Source: Sipunculus nudus
Lineage: Eukaryota > Annelida > Sipuncula > Golfingiida > Sipunculidae
Reading direction: 5' to 3'
Assembly (NCBI GenBank): GCA_026874595.1
Contig: CM049317.1
Location: 41,562,401-41,626,400 of the forward strand
DNA: 64,000 nucleotides
Shown: piece after piece, positions 48,960 to 58,165 of the stretch
How the letters are laid out: every line of letters begins with the position of its first letter
Position numbering within the stretch: the stretch's first letter is position 1
The notes under the pieces: model-generated
Told to the model about the DNA's origin: nothing
Seen by the model: the letters and a program-made list of their open reading frames with translations, nothing else
The model's database searches: none
Made by a program: the position numbers and the translations under genes

Positions 48960-50185
48960 CAAGTGAGCCATTGGTCATGACGCTCAGCTGCCAAGCTTGA
49001 CCTGCCACATCATGGACTGAGATTCACAACTTCCAGTCACATTTTGAAGAACCAATTTGCCAATATGTTGAAATTTTCTACGACAACAGAAATATAAATC
49101 ACCTATGTCTGGTTATAACACAGTGACTGGATGGTCTGAGGAAAAATGTACGATTGTTAAGCTATCAGTAACTATTCCCATAGCTTGCTTGATACCTGTC
49201 AGTCTCAAAAGGAACACCACAAAGGGCAAATATAAGATCAAAATATATAGCAAAAATCAAGGAAATCCATGCAAGAATAATTGAGAAACGGGTGCTTATA
49301 AATATGAAGTTTGAATCAAATTGAGTGATGCATAGATGTGGCATATGTGAAAGACTGAAGGTTTGGGTTGAACAGTTTCACTTGCAAAATGTTCACAACC
49401 ATTTAGTGTTGTGTCCTTGACCTTTGACCTTTTGAACTCGACATCGATAGGCTTCTTCCCCTATTGGTAGGTAAGCCATATACGACAAATGGAAGGTATA
49501 GATTGAAAAGTTTCCTGAAAATGACTCCACACAAAAAATGGGTGCAGTGAACTTCACCTTTGACCTCAAAATTAACAGGTCTTTTCCCCTGTTGGCAGAG
49601 AAGCGATATCAGTGCTGGAACGTTTGGAATGAAATGTCTAGCTTGAAATGTTTTCACAACCTTTTAAAAAAATTGAATCCTGTGACCCTGATCTTTGACC
49701 TTGTGACTTAAAAATCTATAGGATTTTTCTCCCTCTTAGAAGGTGAAATATATGTAAAAGATCAAAGAATTGGGATGAAAGATTTGGCTTAAAATGCATC
49801 CACAGGCATTAAAAAAGTGGCTCCTGTGACCTTGACCTTTGACTTGTTGACTTCAAAATAATTATGGTTCTTCCCCTGTTGGTAGATGAGGTGTATGTGA
49901 AAGATGGAAGGTTTTGGATGAAAATTTTAGCTAAAAGAATTATTTCTGCGGGGTGCATACACACCCTGTAACTTCGAGAATATAGGTCAGTGACCTAATT
50001 TCAGGTTTGCAAGGAGATCATTTTAGAACCTCTAAGACTACATAGGGTCCATGACCCTAGCTCGTACAGTTACGATTTGTGCCCTGCTAACAGACGGACG
50101 GCCGGTCAGCAGGATGGACAGATGGAAGGACGACGGACAAAGAGTCATCACTATAGCCCATCATGACTGAAAGTCAGCTGAGCTA
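48960..50185 (+). mobile_element. Family I element, subtype Id, nested in family IV
   Basis: The element runs from CAAGTGAGCCATTGGTCATG plus GCTCAGCTG to a hairpin at 50154-50185 that follows a GGACGGCCGG/GGATGGACAGATGG tract. The body has several ~130-160-bp units with CCTTGACCTTTGACCT, including a perfect DR1 at 49418-49430, and CTTCCCCTATTGGTAGGTAAG. The host family IV unit (ATGTAATAGTTT|AAAAGGATTC in other copies) continues on both sides. Confidence 0.78.
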
Positions 50186-52084
50186 AAAATGATCCTTTAC
50201 GGTGGCCTGTAGAATGCTATCAGTGAGACTCAAGAACCAACAAGCCGGCGAATTTGAGGACAACTGACAAACAAACAGACAAACTTACAAAGGGTCACAA
50301 GATGGAGACAAGATGACTTAACCAGGTTATGGAGAAGACTCAGAGGAAGAAAATAAGCTATACTTTATGTAATTGAGGCTTATAATTTTGGAGATATGGC
50401 CAAATAATGATATACTGGGGATGTTCGACTGCAGCGCCCTCTAGTGGACATATCCTGAAGACGACAAATGCGTTTTGTGATATTAGTGTATGACATAAGA
50501 TGTAATAGTTTCAAAAGGATTCGTCCACATATCTGACTTGTTGATTGCTATATCTAAAGTGCAAAAACTAGCAAGCAGGCGAATTTGAGTATAAATAACA
50601 AACAGACAGACATACTGACAAAGTGACACAAGATGGAGACCAGATGACTTGACCATGTTTTGAAGAAGACCAAGAGAAAGAAAATAAGCTATAGTTTGTG
50701 TAATATAGGTTTACTCTTACGGAAATATGTTCAAAAACTGATTTTTTTGGAAGGGTCAAGTGCAGCGCCCCCTAGCAGCCATATCGGGAAAATGAAAAAT
50801 AAGTTTTGAGATATTAGTATAATACATAAGATGAAGGAACAAACATACACGGGTGACCAACATGCTTTCGAAAATCGAAGATTTCCGGCAAGTAATAAAG
50901 TATGGACTGTGCCTCCAACATGTATGATCATAGATGGGGCCCGGAGAGGCCGTCACGGACCGCTGCACACGCCGGCCGCCCACCGTAAGGACCCTGCCGC
51001 CACTTGCGGCGACGGCGAGTGTCTTCGTGGTATGGCGAAAAACGGCGCGAGATTTGACGAGACTAACAATGTGACCCCTGAATGTGACTGCGAGTGTCAG
51101 CCGCTATCCAGCGCTGCAAACCATGTGTCTGTAGCGTGAAAAATGACAGAATTATAGGCATTTCTTTGAATGGTCACGTGTTCTCGTTTCACGAGAAACG
51201 GTGCGAGATATGACGAGACTTGCGATTGAACGGCTTAGAACTAGAGGGATGCTGTCTAACGCCAAAAACCAGACCTTTCTATCGCAAATATCAACAGAGA
51301 TAGAATCTGGAAAACTCCGAATTTTCAGATTGTCAAGTTTTACCCCAAAATTTGGTAACCATGGTAACGGCAGCACAAAGCAACATGTGCGAAGAGATAA
51401 GCCAATGTTCCTAGTTTCAGATACGACCAAAAAAAATGGTGTCACGTTTAATATTTTTTGAGATATTGCAGAAAAATGACATGTTACAGTGTTTCATGTA
51501 CCACGCCCCCTGGTGGCTATTTCCAAAAAATGAAAAACTGATTTCGAGATATTTATAAATAACACAAAATATATCAATTTCAAAGCCATTGTTAAAAAAA
51601 TGCAACCTGTAGGTCATATTTAATGAAATCTCGAAGACTCTCGTTTGACGAGAAATGGTGCGAGATTTGGTGAGACTTTCAGTTTTATCATGTCAAGCTG
51701 CCCATAAGGTACATAATGACCAAAACCAGACGTCTGTAGCTTAAAAATTGACAAAGTTACAAAAAATGGTCGTGTTATTTCCAATTTCCATGAATTTTGC
51801 CCAAAAAATGTAACCATGGTAACGGCAAATTTAAGTAAGCTACATGTCAAAAGAAAGGCCAGGTGATGACGAAAAAAATGAGCTATTGCAGAAGTGGATA
51901 AGCCTATTTATGGCCAAGTTATAGTGCAAAAACCGTTAACCATACCTGTCGTGACCTTGACCCTTGACCCTGGAGCAATGTTGACCAAAAACAATAGGGC
52001 ACCTAGAAATTACGTTTTCGAACATCCCTGTAAGTTTCAAGGTTATTGTGGCAAAATTGTGGCCAGGAGAGTGGTGACAAACAA

Positions 52085-52135
<51 letters not shown>

Positions 52136-52411
52136 TACGCAACTGACCAATATGCTTGCGGAAATCGAAGATTTCCGGCAAGCAACAAACAAACAGACAG
52201 ACAGACATATGCGACTGACCAACCAACTTGCCGAAATCGAAGATTTCCGGCAAGCAACAAACAGACATACGCAACTGACCAACCAACTTGCCGAAATCGA
52301 AGATTTCCGGCAAGCAACAAACAGACAGACAGACATACGCAACTGACCAACCAACTTGCCGAAATCGAAGATTTCCGGCAAGCAACAAACAGACATCCGC
52401 GACTGACCAAC
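50186..52411 (+). mobile_element. Family IV sequence, duplicate segment 2, ending in stacked 3' hairpins
   Basis: After the family I insertion the family IV unit resumes. It continues through CTCF-like boxes (50431, 50761), a hairpin (50865-50892), the GC-rich block (about 50935-51030), CTCGTTTCACGAG (51181-51197), a third CTCF-like box (51501) and CTCGTTTGACGAG (51639-51653). A TGACCTTGACCCTTGACC block precedes an ACAG microsatellite (52084-52133). Four consecutive 3'-end modules then follow. No coding region is supported. Confidence 0.65.
52084..52395 (+). repeat. ACAG microsatellite plus four ~60-bp hairpin modules
   Basis: Each module reads ACAGACATACGCAACTGACC, AACCAACTTGCCGAAATC, GAA, GATTTCCGGCAAG, CAACAA, with hairpins at 52154-52183, 52227-52254, 52287-52314 and 52355-52382. 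Two adjacent modules are exactly 60 bp apart. Long frames on both strands here (up to 228 codons) are translations of the repeat. Confidence 0.9.
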
Positions 52412-52469
52412 CTGACGTCACTGCGCTGGTTCCTATGAAAGTGTGCTGATACACAGTGGAAGTTGGGGA

Positions 52470-52541
52470 TCCCTGTTAGCTCAGTGGTAGAGCAGACGAC
52501 CGGCAATCGGAGGGTCATGGGTTCGATTCCCATACAGGGTG
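52470..52541 (+). tRNA. tRNA-like sequence, copy 1 (probably a pseudogene or SINE head)
   Basis: A 72-nt fold has acceptor 52470-52476 pairing with 52534-52540 except a T-T mismatch at the end. The D stem is GCTC/GAGC and the T stem ATGGG/CCCAT with loop TTCGATT. The pol III A box (TAGCTCAGTGG) and B box (GGTTCGATTCC) are intact and TTTTT follows about 7 nt later. The anticodon arm is poor: only three pairs, and C instead of T at position 33 before a nominal GGC. A working tRNA is therefore unlikely; pol III transcription remains possible. Confidence 0.55.
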
Positions 52542-52774
52542 ATCCGACTTTTTCTGTGTATTCTTGTTCTATATCTCCATGAGATGGACCAGCATGGCCA
52601 TTCAACATCTTTCTATATAATATTTGATGCACACCATAAAAGGCCATCAGTTTATCACTGCTGCATGCAAAGTCGCCGTGTCGACACATGTAGTATGTAT
52701 AATACCAGTCACAGTAGTGACGTCACTTCGCTGGTTCCTATGAAAGTGTGCTGATACACAGTGGAAGTTGGGGA

Positions 52775-52846
52775 TCCCTGTTAGCTCAGTGGTAGAGCAG
52801 ACGACCGGCAATCGGAGGGTCATGGGTTCGATTCCCATACGGGGTG
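52775..52846 (+). tRNA. tRNA-like sequence, copy 2 (probably a pseudogene or SINE head)
   Basis: The sequence matches copy 1 apart from one change in the 3' acceptor arm (ACGGGGT for ACAGGGT), which leaves a T-G pair. It has the same intact A and B boxes, weak anticodon arm and downstream TTTTT. Confidence 0.55.
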
Positions 52847-53079
52847 ATCCGACTTTTTCTGTGTATTCTTGTTCTATATCTCCATGAGATGGACCAGCAT
52901 GGCCATTCAACATCTTTCTATATAATATTTGATGCACACCATAAAAGGCCATCAGTTTATCACTGCTGCATGCAAAGTCGCCGTGTCGACACATGTAGTA
53001 TGTATGATACCAGTCACAGTAGTGACGTCACTTCGCTGGTTCCTATGAAAGTGTGCTGATACACAGTGGAAGTTGGGGA

Positions 53080-53151
53080 TCCCTGTTAGCTCAGTGGTAG
53101 AGCAGATGACCGGCAATCGGAGGGTCATGGGTTCGATTCCCATACGGGGTG
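53080..53151 (+). tRNA. tRNA-like sequence, copy 3 (probably a pseudogene or SINE head)
   Basis: This is as copy 2 but with ATGACC in place of ACGACC in the anticodon arm, which removes a further pair. A and B boxes are intact and TTTTT follows. The rest of its 305-bp unit is missing after about 53182. Confidence 0.5.
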
Positions 53152-53182
53152 ATCCGACTTTTTCTGTGTATTCTTGTTCTAT

Positions 53183-54114
53183 AGCTATAGTTTATGTAAT
53201 TGGGACTTAGGGTTTTAGAGATATGGCCAATGTAATGATATGTGTGGGAGGGTCCTGTGCAGCGCCCCCTAGCAGCCATATTCAAAAAATGAAAAAACAA
53301 TTTCGAGATACTAGTGTAGGACTTATGATATGTCAGTTTCAAAAATATTCCTGCAATAATGTGGCCTTTGGCGCAAGATGAATGGAATCTCGAAATATCG
53401 CTATTGACGAGATATTTTACGAGATATTGCTAGACTTGTAATAAAATCTTGTAGTACTAGTTAAATGCTACCTGATGCAAAAAACTACACCTCTCTAGCT
53501 TTAAAACTGACAAAGTTAGAAAAATAAGACCCCTTAATTTGAATATCATGACTTTTCCCCAAAAATTTGTAACCATGGTTACGGCAAATTTGAGTCAGCT
53601 ACACACCAGATGACAGGCCTTGGAATGCCAATTAAAATGAGCTATTGTTGAAGTAGATACGACTAATAGTAACAAAGATATGAAGAAAAAAACGTTTTGA
53701 GAAGTTTTGATGACCTTGACCATGACCTTTGACCTATTTTGCCCGAAAACAATAGGACTTTTGCTTTTCTACCATTGGTGTAAGTTTAAAAGCAATTGCT
53801 GCAAAATTGTGGCCTGTAAAGAGTACACAGACAGACAGACAGACAGACAGTCAAACAGACATCCGCGACCGACCAACCTGCTTGCCCAAATCAAAGATTT
53901 CCGGCAAGCAACAAACAGACAAACAGACATCCGCGACTGACCAACCTGCTTGCAGAAATCGAAGATTTCCGGCAAGCAACAAACAGACAAACAGACATCC
54001 ATGACTGACCAACCTGCTTGCCGAAATCGGAGATTTCCGGCAAGCAATAAACAGACAGACATACGCAACTGACCAACCAACTTGCCGAAATCGAAGATTT
54101 CCGGCAAGCAACAA
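53183..54114 (+). mobile_element. Family IV sequence ending in four stacked 3' hairpins
   Basis: A family IV unit with a CTCF-like box (53259) is followed by a degraded CTCGTTT-type hairpin (about 53391), CAAAGTTAGAAAAATAAGACC and a TGACCTTTGACCT perfect DR1 at 53723-53735. Next come an ACAG tract (about 53827-53850) and four hairpin modules: 53881-53908, 53949-53976, 54017-54044 and 54081-54108. Confidence 0.75.
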
Positions 54115-54250
54115 ACTAGATGACCAGAGGTCACGCGCTTGCCGGACATGGTAATAATATAGACAGACAGACAGAGAGACAGACAGAGAGACAGACGGAC
54201 AGACAGAGAGACAGACAGACAGACAGATAGATAGACAGACAGACATTATT
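54115..54250 (+). mobile_element. Family IV 5' end followed by GACA/GAGA microsatellite
   Basis: ACTAGATGACCAGAGGTCACG plus CGCTTGCCGG begins directly after the last stacked hairpin (GGCAAGCAACAA), a precise tail-to-head junction. Only about 45 bp of element precede an AGACAGACAGAGAGACAG tract (about 54160-54245), so the rest of the element is missing. Confidence 0.7.
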
Positions 54251-56189
54251 AGTGTTATTATTAGTAGCCATCCTATACAGGACAATCCATTTTTTGACAG
54301 AAATAAAAATAATGCAAGTCAAACTGAATCCTTGGCAGTTCTTGAGTGCTGGAAATAAGAAAAAGCAATGAAAATGAGACTTGAAAAGAGTTGAACGTCC
54401 AGAATGCCGAAAATGCAAGCGAAGCCGCGTTCGTGTTCGACAGAGACCCAACCTCTTGGTAAGGGAGACGTGACCTTTCATTCCTGGACAAGCTAGGTGC
54501 CTAGCATGACCATCCTTTAAGGTCTGGCTTAAATTAGGGCAGCCTTAAAAAAAACTAGGCGGCCGGTCAGCCTGCATCAGGGAATAATAAAACTCCAAGA
54601 AATCCTGCCCATCACGGATTAACTGTAATGTTCCCTTCGTGTATCTGCAATGTGAAATATATGTTAAAAATTAGAATCTTTGGTAAAAAAGGAAAGCAGG
54701 GTTTTTTAAGGAGTCTGAAGTGGTAAGTAATGAGATAAAAAATTGTGAGGCCCTAGTTCCGTGGTGGGTTAGGACAAAATATAAACATTTATTTCATGGC
54801 ATGAGGAGGAGTGCTGTCAAATTTTTGACTACAGGCCGGTGAGACGCAGATTTTTGGGACGTAGGCCGCCAGGACGTACCCACTGAAGCGTATCTCGATA
54901 GGACGTATTGTTAAAATAAGAGTACATGTATCACTTGTCTGACTGTCTAAACAATAGACGTACTAAAACAAAAAGACTAAGTAATAATAGTTAATTATAC
55001 TTTCGTTAGTAAACCCTCTCTTGGGTCACTTTGGGAAATCATTAAGCTCTGTGATCTATGCAACATACGTCAAATCAGCACACGTTAATGCCTAGTATAT
55101 CTGTGTTATCCATTATTACTATATTACACTCATGCACTTATATCGTTGTGTTCCTTAACTGAAGTTTGACAAAATATTTAGTAATTTTATTGTTAATTAG
55201 AGCATTATTTTGGCTTAAAGTACGACCATCCCTCAATAGTGATAAACTCCGGGTATGGTTAACCCATCAGCGTTCTCCAATTTATTGGCCTAACCAGAGG
55301 TTTAAATGACTGATAATTACAGGTTTAACGTGTAACATCTTACTTTATTTTCCATATTCCTGTTATAATTTTCACTATTATAAGTATGTATATCATGTCG
55401 TGAGAACATATTAAGTCTGCTCAAACATGAACGAACTGCTCACCAGAGACCAGTGAAGCCGCAGTATAAACTAGAGAAACCATTCACCCGACGCGGCCAC
55501 TCGTACAGTTAAAAGGATGAACCTTTAATTAACGGACGAAAAATGTCGATCAAAGGTTTCTGGATGATGAATCATTTATATTGATCTCTTACACGCACTT
55601 AATGTATTAAGGAAAGAATAAATATTTACATATTTTGATTATATTCGACTTCTGAAAGGACCACATTCCGAATAAAAGACATTATAAATAGACAACAATT
55701 TTATGAGAAAAATAACTTTATAGAATGAAAAATTAGGTTGGTTGTTATTTTGTTAACATGAATACTACCTGTGCGTAGTATTCAGTTAGTATCATCCGCT
55801 CTGGCGCAAGTACGATCGGTGGCGGGTGACCTATTTTTGAACAAATTAAGTGCCGCGGTTGGTGTAGACAATAAAACTATCCTGAAAACGATTTCTCTCC
55901 AAATTGTATGTGTATATTTAATTTCTCATGTGTTCTTGCATGTTTTAAACCGCAGTGTTAAAAACTATCCTGCTGATTGAAGATTCCTCTTCAAATTGTG
56001 TGTGTGTGTGTTTTTTTTTTATTTCACGGGTCAGTCTATGTGTTGAAACCGCTGAATATAGTGAATGACGAATAACAATTATACCTTTGAGTTCCTACTA
56101 ACCGCTAATTGAGTCCATAAAGAACCGCTAATGAATACCCATCTTCCATCAACCAACCGTAAACTTAATGTAAAACCAGAAGACAAAAA
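54251..56189. other. Unassigned sequence
   Basis: No gene supported. Near 54836-54925 there are short GGACGTA and CCGGTGAGACGC repeats that are echoed, inverted, at 60930-61070. A partial tandem duplication (CTCAAATTGTNTGTGTNT) lies at 55897-56060, with a GT run. A 69-codon frame at 55771-55980 has no recognised domain. Confidence 0.4.
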
Positions 56190-57870
56190 TAAATGAAAGA
56201 AAGAAAGAAAGAAAGAAAGAGTTATGTAACGAAGGGAAGAATGAAGGAAAGACTGAAAGACAAAAGAAAGAAAGAAAGAAAGACTAAAAGAAAATTGAAT
56301 GAAAGACCGGAGGAAGAAAGACAGAAATAAAGAATATGTAACGAAGAAAGAATGAAGGATATACGGAAAGACTGACAGAAAGAAAAACTGAAAGAAAGAA
56401 AGACTGAAAGAAAGAAAGAAAGAAAGAAACATTTATCGAAGGGAAGGATGAAGGAAAGACTGAAAGAAAGATAGAAAGACTGAAAGAAAGAAAGGCTGAA
56501 GGAAAGACTGAAAGAAAGATAGAAAGACTGAAAGAAAGAAAGGCTGAAAGAAAAATGATTGAAAGAAAGAAAGAAAGACTGAAAGAAAGAAAGAAAGAAA
56601 GAAAGAAAGACTGAAAGAAAGAAAGAAAGAAAGGCTGAAAGAAAGAAAGAAAGACTGAAAGAAAATTGAATGAAAGACCGGAGAAAGAAAGACAGAAGTA
56701 AAGAATATGTAACGAAGAAAGAATGAAGGATATACGGAAAGACTGACAGAAAGAAAAACTGAAAGAAAGACTGAAAGAAAGAAAAAAAAAGAAGAACTGA
56801 AAGAAAGACCGGAAGAGGAAAGAAAGACTGAAAGAAAGAAAGAAAGAAAGAAACATTTATCGAAGGGAAGGATGAAGGAAAGACTGAAAGAAAGATAGAA
56901 AGACTGAAAGAAAGAAAGGCTGAAAGAAAAATGATTGAAAGAAAGAAAGAAAGACTGAAAGAAAGAAAGAAAGAAAGAAAGAAAGACTGAAAGAAAGAAA
57001 GAAAGAAAGGCTGAAAGAAAGAAAGAAAGACTGAAAGAAAATTGAATGAAAGACCGGAGAAAGAAAGACAGAAGTAAAGAATATGTAACGAAGAAAGAAT
57101 GAAGGATATACGGAAAGACTGACAGAAAGAAAAACTGAAAGAAAGACTGAAAGAAAGAAAAAAAAAGAAGAACTGAAAGAAAGACCGGAAGAGGAAAGAA
57201 AGACTGAAAGAAAGAAAGAAAGAAAGAAACATTTATCGAAGGGAAGGATGAAGGAAAGACTGAAAGAAAGATAGAAAGACTGAAAGAAAGAAAGGCTGAA
57301 AGAAAAATGATTGAAAGAAAGAAAGAAAGACTGAAAGAAAGAAAGAAAGAAAGAAAGACTGAAAGAAAGAAAGAAAGAAAGGCTGAAAGAAAGAAAGAAA
57401 GAAAGACTGAAAGAAAGAATGAAAGAAAGAAAACAAAAAGACTGAAAGAAAGAATGAAAGAAAGAAAAAAAGAAAGAAAGAATCATGTAACGAATGGAAG
57501 GATGAAGGAAGACTGAAAGAAAGAAAGACTGAAAGAAAGAAAGGCTGAAAGAAAGAAAGACTGAAAGAAAGAAAGAATGACTGAAAGAAAGAAAGACTGA
57601 AAGAAAGAATGAAAGACTGAAAGAAAGACTGAAAGAAAGAATGAAAGAAAGAAAACAAAAAGACTGAAAGAAAGAATGAAAGAAAGAAAGAAAGAAAGAA
57701 AGAAAGAATCATGTAACGAATGGAAGGAGAAAGAAAGACTGAAAGAAAGAAAGGCTGAAAGAAAGAAAGACTGAAAGAAAGAAAGAAAGACTGAAAGACT
57801 GAAAGAAAGACTGAAAGAAAGAATCAGGTAACGAAGGGAAGAAAGAAGGATGGAAGGAGCGAAGAAGGAA
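56190..57870 (+). repeat. Polypurine GAAA/GACTGAAA array, about 1.7 kb
   Basis: One strand is nearly all purine: GAAAGAAAGACTGAAAGAAAG repeated, with anchor sequences ATGTAACGAAGGGAAGGATG (near 56222, 57483, 57710, 57825) and CATTTATCGAAGGGAAGG (56430, 56854, 57230). Blocks of about 376-424 bp are themselves repeated, giving a higher-order structure. Frames of up to 336 codons (SFFLSFFLS on the minus strand) are artefacts of the repeat. Confidence 0.95.
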
Positions 57871-57976
57871 GGGAATTATAATTAATGACATAATTAATGT
57901 TTGTGGCTTACAACTGATTGACTCCAGATGAACTAACAGACTCAGCTGTGGTGACGATCATAGGTGTTACTCAGGA
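57871..57976. other. Unassigned spacer
   Basis: No feature recognised between the polypurine array and the 79-bp repeat. Confidence 0.35.
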
Positions 57977-58165
57977 GGGTTCGTTTAGTGTAGTTTAAGT
58001 CATAAAAAATACACTTATAAAAGAGAGACGTATCTGGGCAGGATGTATACACGCAGGGTTCGTTTAGCGTAGTTTTAGCCATAAAAAATTCACTTATGAA
58101 ATAGAGACATAGACGGGCAGAAAGTATACACGCAGGGTTCGTTTAGCGTAGTTTTAGTCATAAAA
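57977..58165 (+). repeat. 79-bp tandem repeat, left part
   Basis: Units start GGGTTCGTTTAG at 57977, 58056 and 58135. Each has GTAGTTTTAGTCATAAAAAA, CACTTATGAAAGAGAGACG and GTATACACGCA. The third unit is cut after CATAAAA by the family I element and resumes at about 60775. Confidence 0.85.

Larger units (their letters stand above)
52412..53182 (+). repeat. Three tandem copies of a 305-bp unit with a tRNA-like head
   Basis: Two full units (52412-52716, 52717-53021) and one cut short at about 53182 are nearly identical. Each starts with a TGACGTCA palindrome (52413, 52718, 53023), has a tRNA-like sequence about 58 bp further on and then a TTTTT tract. After the third copy the family IV sequence returns abruptly (GCTATAGTTTATGTAATT). 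The near-identity indicates recent tandem duplication. It looks like a tRNA-derived SINE or a tRNA-pseudogene repeat. Confidence 0.8.

Noticed and set aside
51894-52689. Overlapping frames of 115-228 codons around the ACAG tract and hairpin modules
   Set aside because: All repeat every 60 bp with the modules; both strands are open, as expected of a microsatellite whose unit lacks stops.
52647-53143. Minus-strand frames beginning GIEPMTLRLPV
   Set aside because: This peptide comes from translating the tRNA-like repeat antisense; it is a frequent artefact with tRNA-derived repeats.
52470-53151. Three functional tRNA-Ala (GGC) genes
   Set aside because: Position 33 is C, the anticodon stem has only about three pairs and the acceptor end is mismatched. 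A tRNA-derived repeat is more likely.
52154-54108. Regular ~60-bp repeats resembling a CRISPR array
   Set aside because: The repeats include their spacers, are joined to ACAG microsatellite, and the DNA is animal nuclear sequence.
56079-57891. Long open frames (up to 336 codons) with SFFLSFFLS or KERKKERK sequence
   Set aside because: They are translations of the GAAA array in different frames and both strands, with no domain or codon signal.
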